Positions 1 to 7,823 of a stretch of DNA of 64,000 nucleotides are shown here, one piece after another. The stretch is taken from positions 1 through 64,000 of the forward strand of contig MWYV01000042.1 of NCBI GenBank assembly GCA_002050435.1. Direction: 5' to 3'. A program made the position numbers and the translations under genes. Under the pieces are notes generated by a model that saw nothing but the letters and a program-made list of their open reading frames with translations, had not been told where the DNA came from and did no database searches. Position 1 is the stretch's first letter. Each line of letters opens with the position of its first letter. Source of the DNA: Chitinophagales bacterium 33-2. Its GTDB lineage: Bacteria > Bacteroidota > Bacteroidia > Chitinophagales > Chitinophagaceae.

Positions 1-507
1 ATTCAGAGCCGCACCAGGGGTAATTTATTAATGGCACTGGCTAATAAATTCTCCTATATCCTGCTGAACACCTCTAATAAAAGCGAACTGGCTACCGGAT
101 ACGGAACTTTGTATGGTGATATGGCTGGGGGACTGAGTGTGCTCGGCGATCTTTACAAAACACAGGTGTATGCACTGGCCCGATATATCAACCGTGATAA
201 AGAAATTATACCGGCCAACATACTTGTAAAACCACCTTCCGCAGAACTAAGACCGGGGCAAAAAGACAGTGACAGTCTTCCAGAATATGATATACTCGAC
301 AAAGTCTTATTTGAATACATTGAATTGCGCAAAGGACCCAAAGAGATCATTGCGGAAGGATATGATGCAAAACTTGTGAACAGGATCCTCAAACTGGTTA
401 ATACGAATGAGTACAAACGCAACCAGTTCTGTCCCATCATTCGTGTAAGCAGCAAGGCTTTTGGTACAGGGAGAAGATTGCCTATTGTTGCAAAATATCT
501 TTCTTAA
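1..507 (+). CDS. nadE: NAD+ synthetase, C-terminal part (5' end outside window)
   Basis: The frame is open from base 1 and ends at TAA 505-507, so this is the last 168 codons of a longer gene. The fragment carries the synthetase-domain signature NTSNKSELATGYGTLYGD (ATP and deamido-NAD site) and the C-terminal block KAFGTGRRLPIVAKY that is typical of the glutamine-dependent enzymes, which join an N-terminal amidase to the synthetase. The enzyme makes NAD+ from deamido-NAD+, ATP and ammonia in the cytoplasm. The N-terminal amidase half cannot be checked here. Its stop codon overlaps the stop of the convergent lipoprotein gene in the shared bases TTAA (504-507). The ATG at base 31 is internal, because the conserved reading continues upstream of it. 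Confidence 0.93.
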   Translation: MQSRTRGNLLMALANKFSYILLNTSNKSELATGYGTLYGDMAGGLSVLGDLYKTQVYALARYINRDKEIIPANILVKPPSAELRPGQKDSDSLPEYDILDKVLFEYIELRKGPKEIIAEGYDAKLVNRILKLVNTNEYKRNQFCPIIRVSSKAFGTGRRLPIVAKYLS

Positions 508-1247
508 AGCTGGTAGCTGTGGAGTTTAAGTACGCGTGTAACTGCATTGGCTTCAGTAATATGCACTTCAATAATGCCTACGTCTTTAGCGAAATAATAA
601 TCGATCTCAAAATCAAGCGGAATATTGATCTGGGTTGAATTGATCTTCAAAACACTTTTTACATGAATGACATCATTATATGTTTTCTGATAAACAGTAC
701 GGGGAACATTTTTTTCTAAAAGCGTGTACTCCAGTCCCATGGAAAAACTAAAAAGAAAAGGAATATTCACCTGGTAAATTACATCGGTCCAGGTACTGTT
801 GGTAGGGAGATTGGCTTTTAAAACAGATGTTTCCACAGTAGATGGAACCGATATCAGTCCGGGTGGTATGGGTATGGGAACCTGTTGCAGCAGGTCATTA
901 ACAATTGAATCGAGGTTGAGACCTAATGCTGCCAGCGGAAATAACAACCTGTAATCCTGGTTGTCGCAATTTGCATAAAGGCCCGTATTAAAAGTAGCAA
1001 AGCCGGAAACCTTTTTAAAAAGCTTTCCGTTAATGGTACTGTCACCAAGGATGTACATGGTATTGTGGAGCGTATCCACACTTGTGGGTGTTGAGTCCAC
1101 ATAAACATATTGCGAACTGTCACATACGGGTAGATAGGTGCAGCTGATGCAATTTTTAAAATTGCCACCCTCAAAACTGTATTCCTTTTTACAGGAAAAA
1201 AAACTGGCGGTCAAAAGAATTGCCGCCATTGGAAAAATATGTTTCAT
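504..1247 (-). CDS. Hypothetical lipoprotein (247 aa)
   Basis: The N-terminus is a lipoprotein signal: charged MKH start, hydrophobic core, and Cys19 followed by Lys-Lys-Glu, the usual Bacteroidota pattern after cleavage by signal peptidase II. Three further cysteines lie just after (CISCTYLPVC). The rest looks like an extracytoplasmic beta-rich domain, and I recognise no family. Its ATG overlaps the stop of the upstream lipoprotein gene by one base (TAATG), so the two are translationally coupled and probably act together in the cell envelope. It ends convergently on nadE. Confidence 0.75.
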   Translation of the reverse strand: MKHIFPMAAILLTASFFSCKKEYSFEGGNFKNCISCTYLPVCDSSQYVYVDSTPTSVDTLHNTMYILGDSTINGKLFKKVSGFATFNTGLYANCDNQDYRLLFPLAALGLNLDSIVNDLLQQVPIPIPPGLISVPSTVETSVLKANLPTNSTWTDVIYQVNIPFLFSFSMGLEYTLLEKNVPRTVYQKTYNDVIHVKSVLKINSTQINIPLDFEIDYYFAKDVGIIEVHITEANAVTRVLKLHSYQL

Positions 1248-1714
1248 TAATGTTTAAGATGAACAACAAGTGAAATAGCTGCAGGAAATCCCGGAAGCGT
1301 AGTGTCTTTCGATAAACCCAGCCTGGTTTCTGTAAGGGTCGTGATCTTAAAATTATTTCCCAGTCCGAATAAATTTAATCCGGTAATATTCAATCTTGTT
1401 TCGTTATTGGTAAAAGCCCAGGTGAATGGTTCTGTCTGGGGTGCAGCAGGATCGCACTTGGTTGCGCCTTCATTGGCCACGCCGGTTCCATTTGCGGAAA
1501 AATCTGCAAAGTTGTCTGCAATGCAGGGTGCAAGAAGGCCTGCCCCCATTGTGAGGTCAATGCTTCCATTTCCATCTGTATCAATTCCGCCGGTTTCAAA
1601 TTTCCATGATCCAGAAGTGATCAGATCTGTATTGGTTACTACAGGATCTGGGTCAGACTTCTTACAGGCTGCAAAACCAAGAACAAAAATTATTGCGGGA
1701 AAAAGGAACTTCAT
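1247..1714 (-). CDS. Lipocalin-like lipoprotein (155 aa)
   Basis: A lipobox with Cys17 (GFAAC followed by Lys-Lys-Ser-Asp) predicts a lipid-anchored envelope protein. The mature part has the layout of small Bacteroidota lipocalin-like proteins: an early SWKFE block, a conserved cysteine pair (Cys83 and a Cys about 20 residues later), then alternating strands ending in NNETRLNITGLN. That family link is by pattern only and the ligand is unknown. It is the first gene of a two-gene operon with the lipoprotein at 504-1247 (one-base TAATG overlap). A weak -7 like element, TATCTTTA, reads on the minus strand at 1740-1733. Confidence 0.7.
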   Translation of the reverse strand: MKFLFPAIIFVLGFAACKKSDPDPVVTNTDLITSGSWKFETGGIDTDGNGSIDLTMGAGLLAPCIADNFADFSANGTGVANEGATKCDPAAPQTEPFTWAFTNNETRLNITGLNLFGLGNNFKITTLTETRLGLSKDTTLPGFPAAISLVVHLKH

Positions 1715-1863
1715 AAGTGTTTAATAAGGGTTTAAAGATAATAAGTAAACGTTTTGAATTATTCTTTATTATGTGTTATAAAAGCGGAGACAAAAGGTAA
1801 ATTGTATAATTTCCCCTTTTAGGCGTGTTATTTGCAAAGACCAAACCATCCTAAACCTTAACT

Positions 1864-2865
1864 ATGGTAAGAACTTCAGAAGATATCCGGATGCTGAATG
1901 AAAAGATCCAGTATTCCGGCCGTTTCATTGATACATTAAGACTGGAAGTTGGAAAAGTGATTATCGGGCAGTCTTTTATGCTGGACCGCCTGCTGATTGG
2001 CCTGCTCAGTAACGGGCACGTTTTACTTGAAGGTGTTCCGGGTCTTGCTAAAACACTTACGATCAAATCACTGGCTCAGGCCATCCATGCAAAATTCAGC
2101 CGTATCCAGTTTACGCCCGACCTTTTGCCTGCCGACGTGATAGGAACACTGATCTATAATCAGCAACGCAATGAATTCGTTGTAAGAAAAGGTCCCATCT
2201 TCGCCAATTTTATTCTGGCAGATGAGATCAACCGTGCACCGGCTAAAGTGCAAAGCGCATTGCTCGAAGCCATGCAGGAAAGACAAGTGACCATTGGCGA
2301 TTCCACTTATAAACTCGATGAACCCTTTTTAGTGCTGGCAACTCAAAACCCACTTGAACAGGAGGGCACTTATGCGTTGCCGGAAGCCCAGGTGGACCGC
2401 TTTATTATGAAAGTGGTGGTGGGTTATCCTTCAAGGGAAGAAGAGCAGTTGATCATACGCCAGAATGTACAGGGATTGTCTTATCCAACCGTTAACCAGG
2501 TGGTTTCAGTAAATGAGATCCTGAATGCACGCCAGATGGTTCGCGATATTTATATGGATGAAAAGGTGGAACAATACATTCTTGATATTGTTTTTGCTAC
2601 GCGTAACCCTGAGCTTTTCAATCTTGAAAAATTGAAACCCCTCATTTCGTATGGTTCCTCACCCAGAGGAAGTATCAACCTTGCACTGGCATCAAAGGCG
2701 CAGGCCTTTCTTCAAAAACGAGGCTACGTGATACCGGAAGATGTACGTTTCATCTGTAACGATGTTTTACGGCACAGGCTGGGACTTACCTACGAAGCGG
2801 AAGCGGAAAACATTTCTGCTGTAGACATCATTGAGCAGATTATTCAAAAGATCAACCTTCCATAA
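1864..2865 (+). CDS. moxR: MoxR-family AAA+ ATPase
   Basis: This 333-residue protein is a MoxR ATPase: Walker A GVPGLAKT at residues 57-64, Walker B LADEIN at about 118-123, sensor region LATQNPLEQEGTYALPEAQ, and the C-terminal lid domain. MoxR proteins act as chaperone-like ATPases that work with von Willebrand factor A proteins. Here it opens an operon with a DUF58 protein, a BatD-like protein and BatA, the standard partners in Bacteroidota, where the cluster has been linked to stress or oxygen tolerance. The start ATG at 1864 gives the usual family length. The next frame begins at or just before its stop. Confidence 0.93.
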   Translation: MVRTSEDIRMLNEKIQYSGRFIDTLRLEVGKVIIGQSFMLDRLLIGLLSNGHVLLEGVPGLAKTLTIKSLAQAIHAKFSRIQFTPDLLPADVIGTLIYNQQRNEFVVRKGPIFANFILADEINRAPAKVQSALLEAMQERQVTIGDSTYKLDEPFLVLATQNPLEQEGTYALPEAQVDRFIMKVVVGYPSREEEQLIIRQNVQGLSYPTVNQVVSVNEILNARQMVRDIYMDEKVEQYILDIVFATRNPELFNLEKLKPLISYGSSPRGSINLALASKAQAFLQKRGYVIPEDVRFICNDVLRHRLGLTYEAEAENISAVDIIEQIIQKINLP

Positions 2866-2866
2866 A

Positions 2867-3742
2867 TTGCTTACAACAGCTGAAATATTAAAAAAGGTGC
2901 GTCACCTGGAGATCAAAAGCAAAAAGCTTACAACGGATCTTTTCACAGGCGAATACCACAGTGCATTTAAAGGCAAAGGCATGTCTTTTAAAGAAGTACG
3001 TGAATACGCCGCGGGTGATGACATCAGGTTTATCGACTGGAATGTTTCGGCGCGGTTTGGTCATCCATACAGTAAAGTATTTGAAGAAGAAAGGGAGCTG
3101 ACCGTAATGATGCTGGTGGATGTTAGTGCCAGCTCGCTGTTTGGAACACTTCAATCAACAAAAAAAGAACTGGCAATTGAAATTGCAGCCGTCATTGCTT
3201 TTTCTGCAGTGAATAATGCTGATAAAGTTGGTGTGATCTTATACAGCGATAAAATAGAAAAATATATTCCTCCGCGGAAGGGGAAAAATCATGCATTATA
3301 TATTGTGCGCGCGCTTTTGTCTGTTGATAGTGAGCACAAAAGAACAGACCTGGGTATGGCGGTGAAGTATTTTAAAAACACCACCCGCCAAAGAAGCATT
3401 GCATTTATTCTGAGCGATTTTATAGATACCAATTACCACCATGCCTTGCGCGTTTCGGGCAATAAGCATGATATCATTGGTGTTAAGTTATATGATCGCA
3501 TGGACCGTTACCTTCCTGATGTGGGCATGCTGCGGATCGAAGATGCGGAAACAGGTGCGCAGCAATGGGTAGATACAGGAAGTGAACTGGTACGGTATGA
3601 ATATGAAAAGGAATTTTTCCGGCAAACAGATTATGCTAAAGAGGCATTTAAAAAAGCAGGTGCTGACCTGCTTCATGTGAAAACAGATGAAGACTATGTA
3701 AAAGTGCTGCGCCGGTTTTTTATCAGCAGAAATAAGAAATGA
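2867..3742 (+). CDS. DUF58 domain protein (MoxR partner)
   Basis: DUF58 proteins carry a VWA-like fold and sit next to MoxR ATPases. The conserved N-terminal block is clear: EYHSAFKGKGMSFKEVREYA, then DDIRFIDWNVSARF and KVFEEERELTVMMLVDVSAS, the last holding the degenerate metal-site motif DVSAS. No ATG fits the family's beginning. I chose TTG 2867, one base after the moxR stop, because it yields a start equivalent to the usual M-x-T-x-EILKKVR; an earlier TTG at 2831 would add 12 unconserved residues and overlap moxR by 35 bases. Its stop overlaps the next ATG (bases 3739-3742), so the operon is coupled. Confidence 0.88.
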   Translation: MLTTAEILKKVRHLEIKSKKLTTDLFTGEYHSAFKGKGMSFKEVREYAAGDDIRFIDWNVSARFGHPYSKVFEEERELTVMMLVDVSASSLFGTLQSTKKELAIEIAAVIAFSAVNNADKVGVILYSDKIEKYIPPRKGKNHALYIVRALLSVDSEHKRTDLGMAVKYFKNTTRQRSIAFILSDFIDTNYHHALRVSGNKHDIIGVKLYDRMDRYLPDVGMLRIEDAETGAQQWVDTGSELVRYEYEKEFFRQTDYAKEAFKKAGADLLHVKTDEDYVKVLRRFFISRNKK

Positions 3743-4596
3743 AGAAGAAGGCTATTCTATTGATCATTTTTCTTTCCAGCTATGGGTTGAGTTTTTCCCA
3801 GGTGATCTCCTTTTCTGCCCTGGTCAATAAAAACCGCATTGTAATTGGTGAACCGGTGCAAATGCGTCTGCAGGCAATTGTTCCCGCCTCTTCATCCATA
3901 GCATTTCCTGAAATTGATTCCCTTCCGCATTTTGAAGTGCTGAACCGTTCCGGAATTGACAGCGCTGTTTCCTTTAATGGACTTAGGCTGGAACAAATCA
4001 TTACAATCACCAGTTGGGATAGCGGCAGCTGGAATATTCCACAGCTTGTTTTTCAGAATGCACGCAGCAAGCCCATTGCCATGGAAGTTGGATATAGTTC
4101 AATGGATCCCGATCAACCATACCACGATATAAAAGATATCATGGATGTGCCCAAACCGGAACAACCTGCATGGATCTGGTATTTGCTTGCATTGGGGCTT
4201 TTACTGATCCTGTTCATTTTGTTTTTCCCTGGAACAAAACAAAAGGCCATGGAAAAGAAAACCCCGGCTGAAGATCCGTATAAACGGGCGATGAAAGACC
4301 TGGCCGGTCTCGATCCTTCTGCGGATTCAAAAATATTTTTCACTGAGTTGGTTGATGTTTTCAGGGAATACCTTGAAAACAGGAAGGGCATCAGGTCCTA
4401 TTCAAAAATCACAGATGATCTGGTCATTCAATTGAAGGCAATTCAATTTTCTCAGGATCAATATACAGAACTTGCACAGGTTTTGAGGATGAGTGACCTG
4501 GCGAAATACGCAAGGCTGGAAACAACCGAACAGGAAAAACTGCGTGCAACAAATAGTATGAAAGAAAATATTTCTGTTATAGAGAAAAATAGGTAA
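3739..4596 (+). CDS. BatD-like / DUF4381-type membrane protein
   Basis: Residues 1-20 form a cleavable signal peptide ending in SFS-Q. It is followed by a BatD-like extracytoplasmic beta domain (roughly residues 22-130), a single membrane helix (about 146-166, WIWYLLALGLLLILFILFF) and a cytoplasmic helical domain. The layout is that of the short protein found between DUF58 and BatA genes in Bacteroidota. The protein probably bridges the periplasm to the MoxR/VWA partners; the precise role is unknown. Both ends overlap the neighbours (ATGA at 3739-3742, TAATG at 4594-4598), so it is an internal operon gene. Confidence 0.8.
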   Translation: MKKKAILLIIFLSSYGLSFSQVISFSALVNKNRIVIGEPVQMRLQAIVPASSSIAFPEIDSLPHFEVLNRSGIDSAVSFNGLRLEQIITITSWDSGSWNIPQLVFQNARSKPIAMEVGYSSMDPDQPYHDIKDIMDVPKPEQPAWIWYLLALGLLLILFILFFPGTKQKAMEKKTPAEDPYKRAMKDLAGLDPSADSKIFFTELVDVFREYLENRKGIRSYSKITDDLVIQLKAIQFSQDQYTELAQVLRMSDLAKYARLETTEQEKLRATNSMKENISVIEKNR

Positions 4597-5591
4597 TGCT
4601 TTACGAATGGTTACAAAATATCGGGTTTAAGAATTATTGGGTACTGCCCTTCCTGCTGATGCTTCCTGTATTGGCATGGATGTATTTCAGATCCGGAAAG
4701 GTAAAGCCTGCCATGATGGTTTCCACGCTGAGCTGGTTCCGGGTGAAAACGGGCAAAAACTACTCACTCCATCTTCCTTTCTGGTTAAGATTAATTGCTA
4801 TTGGGTGTATCATTGTTGCACTCGCAAGACCACAGGTCAAACACACAACTTCAAAAAATAAAGGTGAAGGCATTGATATCATTTTATGTATGGATGTCAG
4901 CGGCAGCATGCTTTCCCAGGATTTTCAACCCAACAGGTTATCTGTCGCCAGGCAAATGGCAGCCGATTTTGTAAAAGGAAGACCCGTGGACCAGATCGGG
5001 CTTGTAATTTTTGCAGGTGAGAGTTTCACACAATTTCCATTGTCAACTGATCACGCAGCCCTGCTCGAAAATGTGCGTGCCATTACCCCTGGTTTGTTAC
5101 AGGATGGAACCGTGATCGGGGAAGGTTTGGCAACATCGGTTGACAGGTTAAGTTCAGGTAAATCAAGATCCAAAGTAATCATTTTACTGACGGATGGAAA
5201 TGAGCAGCCACCGGAAACGCGCATCATTGATCCGGTGACTGCGCTGGAAATCGCAAAGGCCAAAGAAGTGAAAGTGTATACCATTGGCATGGGGGCAAGG
5301 GCCGGAGAGATCGCCGAAAGAGGTGTGCCTCGCTCGCAAAGCAGTGCTTTTCTTGATGAAGTACTTCTAAAAAGGATCGCCACTCAAACCGGTGGTGCTT
5401 ATTTCCGGGCTACCAATGCACAGGGGTTACAGGACATTTACAACCAGATCGATAAACTGGAAAAATCTGAAGTGGAAGTGATCACCCGGGAAAGGTTTGA
5501 TGAATTGTTTGTTTATTTCATTGCGCTTGCGCTTTTATTCTTATTTATTGAACTGATACTGCGATACAGTTTATTACGTACATTTCCCTGA
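4596..5591 (+). CDS. batA: BatA-type VWA-domain membrane protein
   Basis: A 331-residue protein with two membrane helices near the N-terminus (about 16-30 and 63-77), a von Willebrand factor A domain with intact MIDAS motif DVSGS at 100-104, a later metal-site threonine (LLTDGNE), and a C-terminal helix. This is the BatA pattern. BatA acts with MoxR and DUF58 proteins at the inner membrane. In many relatives BatB, a TPR protein (BatC) and BatD follow; here rsgA follows after one base, so the second half of the cluster is absent at this locus. The C-terminus looks complete (ELILRYSLLRTFP). Confidence 0.88.
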   Translation: MLYEWLQNIGFKNYWVLPFLLMLPVLAWMYFRSGKVKPAMMVSTLSWFRVKTGKNYSLHLPFWLRLIAIGCIIVALARPQVKHTTSKNKGEGIDIILCMDVSGSMLSQDFQPNRLSVARQMAADFVKGRPVDQIGLVIFAGESFTQFPLSTDHAALLENVRAITPGLLQDGTVIGEGLATSVDRLSSGKSRSKVIILLTDGNEQPPETRIIDPVTALEIAKAKEVKVYTIGMGARAGEIAERGVPRSQSSAFLDEVLLKRIATQTGGAYFRATNAQGLQDIYNQIDKLEKSEVEVITRERFDELFVYFIALALLFLFIELILRYSLLRTFP

Positions 5592-5592
5592 T

Positions 5593-6519
5593 ATGCAGGC
5601 TATTGTTTATAAAAGTACCGGTAGCTGGTACCAGATCAAAGATGCAGCTGGAAAGACCTGGAACGCCAGGATGAAAGGTGTTTTCAAACTTGATGGCATT
5701 ACATCCACCAATCCGATAGCAGTTGGCGATGTGGTTGAATTTGATGTTGAGAATTCAAAAGAAAATTCTGTAATCATCACACAGATCAGGGATAGGAGAA
5801 ATTACATCAACCGCCAGTCGCCACGCATCAAAAGCCAGCAGCATATTGTTGCCTCCAATGTGGATCAATCCTTACTCATTGCTACGTTAAAAGAACCGCG
5901 CACTTCCCCCGGGTTTATCGACAGGTTCCTTGTTACATCAGAGATGTATCATGTGCATGCCATGGTGCTTTTCAACAAGCTTGACCTTTACAGGGAAAAG
6001 GAAATGGGAAAATTTGAAAAGCTGAGGGATGTGTATGAAAGCATTGGCTACAAAGTAATTGCCACGAGCTTCAGGGAACAGAAAGATTATAAAGAACTGA
6101 AAGAAATTTTACGAGACAAAGTGACTTTGGTAAGCGGGCACAGTGGAGTTGGTAAATCAACTTTCATAAATGGAATTCTGCCGGGTGTTCAGGCAAAAAC
6201 GAAGGACGTAAGCGGCTGGAGCGGGAAGGGGCAGCACACCACAACCTTTGCCGAGATGTATGACCTTCCGTTTGGCGGTAAAATCATTGATACACCAGGC
6301 ATGAAAGAATTTGGAATTGTGGGTGTTGAAAAACCGGAACTGTCTGGTTATTTTCCCGAGATGCGCACAAGGTTAAGAGACTGCCAGTTCAACAACTGTC
6401 TTCATATCAATGAACCCGGATGTGCAATTAAACAGGCGGTTATTGATGAAATGATTGATGAAGACCGCTATGTGAGTTATTACAATATCCTGGAGTCACT
6501 GGATGGAAAGAAATACTGA
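5593..6519 (+). CDS. rsgA: Ribosome small subunit-dependent GTPase A
   Basis: RsgA is a circularly permuted GTPase that helps the final maturation of the 30S subunit. The permuted motif order is visible: G4 NKLD first, then G1 GHSGVGKST, the G2 region with the Gly-Gln-His-Thr-Thr-Thr block, and G3 DTPG. An N-terminal OB-fold precedes the G domain, and the C-terminal zinc site reads C-x5-C-x-H-x5-C (CQFNNCLHINEPGC). Length 308 is normal. It begins one base after the batA stop and is probably cotranscribed with the moxR cluster. Confidence 0.95.
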   Translation: MQAIVYKSTGSWYQIKDAAGKTWNARMKGVFKLDGITSTNPIAVGDVVEFDVENSKENSVIITQIRDRRNYINRQSPRIKSQQHIVASNVDQSLLIATLKEPRTSPGFIDRFLVTSEMYHVHAMVLFNKLDLYREKEMGKFEKLRDVYESIGYKVIATSFREQKDYKELKEILRDKVTLVSGHSGVGKSTFINGILPGVQAKTKDVSGWSGKGQHTTTFAEMYDLPFGGKIIDTPGMKEFGIVGVEKPELSGYFPEMRTRLRDCQFNNCLHINEPGCAIKQAVIDEMIDEDRYVSYYNILESLDGKKY

Positions 6520-6529
6520 GGGATGCTGT

Positions 6530-6856
6530 TTAGGATTTTGGGTTTGATAAATTCAACATTTTTAATTTCAGCACACTGGCAAGTTCCACTACAGCTTTAT
6601 TGTCACGTTTATGGGCATCCTTTGTTTTTGTAGGAAACATGGATATGCCATTGTAAATACTGTACTGTAATGTGAGTGGGTGTCGGCCAAGAAGGAAATT
6701 CCAGTTGATCGCATCAAAATCATCTTCTTTCTCTGTAAAAATAATTTTGAGTTCATCGATAAGTATTCCCGCGATCTGGTAAAAGCGATTCAGTGTTCCA
6801 TCGCTATCGATAACGGCTTCTGTACAACCTAAAGTTGTTCTTAGGGTAAGGTTCAT
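6530..6856 (-). CDS. Hypothetical protein (108 aa)
   Basis: A small soluble protein with no signal peptide or membrane segment, starting at ATG 6856. I do not recognise the family. The composition is mixed, with a central acidic stretch (FTEKEDDFDAINW) and a basic C-terminus. Support for being real: it fills the gap between rsgA and the small lipoprotein, has an ATG start, and the opposite strand has no competing frame. It converges on rsgA with a 10-base gap. A small lipoprotein gene lies upstream on the same strand, 69 bases away, so the two may be cotranscribed. Confidence 0.55.
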   Translation of the reverse strand: MNLTLRTTLGCTEAVIDSDGTLNRFYQIAGILIDELKIIFTEKEDDFDAINWNFLLGRHPLTLQYSIYNGISMFPTKTKDAHKRDNKAVVELASVLKLKMLNLSNPKS

Positions 6857-6925
6857 AGCAAACTATTTTAAATTTAATGCCTGACGGATATAGGACAATT
6901 GAACCAGCCCGTTTGCTGCCTGATG

Positions 6926-7099
6926 CTAAGAATGCACTTTAAACTTTGGGGTCTTTTTGGGGGCGCCATCAAGAATTTTCTCGGCACCAACATTTTTTCC
7001 ATTATCACCGCAGCCGGATTTATTTTTATTGAATAAGCTGCAGGAAGCAAAACCAAGGGTAAAGCAAAAAAGTATCAGGGCAAATCGAAAAGTTTTCAT
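6926..7099 (-). CDS. Small lipoprotein (57 aa)
   Basis: Reading the minus strand from ATG 7099 gives 57 codons ending in TAG at 6926. The N-terminus MKTFRFALILFCFTLGFASC is a textbook lipoprotein signal with the lipidated Cys at position 20. The mature peptide is only 38 residues, with one further Cys at 30, a glycine/asparagine-rich patch (CGDNGKNVGAEKIL) and a basic tail (APKKTPKFKVHS). The function is unknown. A longer frame over the same bases (6874-7056) lacks any such organisation and is a shadow. The signal peptide is the main evidence. Confidence 0.7.
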   Translation of the reverse strand: MKTFRFALILFCFTLGFASCSLFNKNKSGCGDNGKNVGAEKILDGAPKKTPKFKVHS

Positions 7100-7137
7100 A
7101 ATCTGGTTTGTATAAAGATAACATGAAAATCACAGGT

Positions 7138-7677
7138 TCAAAACTGTTTACCCGCTTCATTGGAAGCATCGAACCAGCGGGCATACGTTAGATAGTTATT
7201 TGCAATCCTATCTATCTCACCCTCAATCTTTTCAGGTTCAATTTCCTTTACTTTTTTAGCCGGCACCCCTGCGTAAACCGATCCTGGTTCGCAGATGGTT
7301 CCTTCCAGCACCACCGCCCCTGCAGCAATAATGGTATTGCTGTGCACTACGGCATTGTCCATAACAATGGCGCCCATTCCAATTAAAACATGGTCGTGAA
7401 TGGTACAGCCATGCACTATGGCATTATGGCCAATGGAAACATGATCGCCAATAATGGCTTTGGTTTTTTGAAAAGTAGCATGAATGACCGCTCCATCCTG
7501 GATGTTTACCCTGTTGCCGATACGAATGCTGTTCACATCACCACGGAGCACTGTATTGAACCACACGCTGCATTCATTTCCCATGATCACATCACCAACG
7601 ATCGTGGCATTGGGTGCAATAAAACATTTTTCTCCCCAGGCAGGGTGATGTGCTTCAACAGGTAAAATAATAGCCAT
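7138..7677 (-). CDS. Gamma-carbonic anhydrase family hexapeptide protein
   Basis: This 179-residue protein folds as a left-handed parallel beta helix, shown by repeated hexapeptides of the I-x-I/V-G type from residue 25 onward. The metal-binding histidines of gamma-carbonic anhydrases are in place: one in AVIHATF and two in SIGHNAIVHGC. Homologues (YrdA, PaaY-like) bind zinc or iron as trimers; some hydrate CO2, others have unclear or thioesterase-related roles, so the substrate is not certain. It starts at ATG 7677, and the region upstream of it is a heptad-repeat array. Confidence 0.9.
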   Translation of the reverse strand: MAIILPVEAHHPAWGEKCFIAPNATIVGDVIMGNECSVWFNTVLRGDVNSIRIGNRVNIQDGAVIHATFQKTKAIIGDHVSIGHNAIVHGCTIHDHVLIGMGAIVMDNAVVHSNTIIAAGAVVLEGTICEPGSVYAGVPAKKVKEIEPEKIEGEIDRIANNYLTYARWFDASNEAGKQF

Positions 7678-7723
7678 AAAAAATAAGTTGGAGCGAAATT
7701 AGGAATAAGGGGCGAAGGGAGAG

Positions 7724-7793
7724 GAGCAAGGGGTAAGGGTAAGGGGTAAGGAGCAAGGTGAGAGGGGTGAAGTGAGAGGTTCAGGGTTAAGGA
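7724..7793. repeat. Degenerate 7-base tandem array (10 heptads)
   Basis: Ten consecutive heptads can be laid out without gaps: gagcaag, gggtaag, ggtaagg, ggtaagg, agcaagg, tgagagg, ggtgaag, tgagagg, ttcaggg, ttaagga. The last positions are nearly always A/G-G. The array lies between the divergently transcribed gamma-carbonic anhydrase and aminotransferase genes. Similar G-rich sequence continues to the left as far as about 7701. Confidence 0.75.
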
Positions 7794-7823
7794 TATTAAG
7801 CAACCAGCATTTACTTTCGCTGT

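Noticed and set aside
6874-7056. 60-residue frame on the minus strand
   Set aside because: It is a shadow of the small lipoprotein frame at 6926-7099, which has a clear signal peptide while this one has none.
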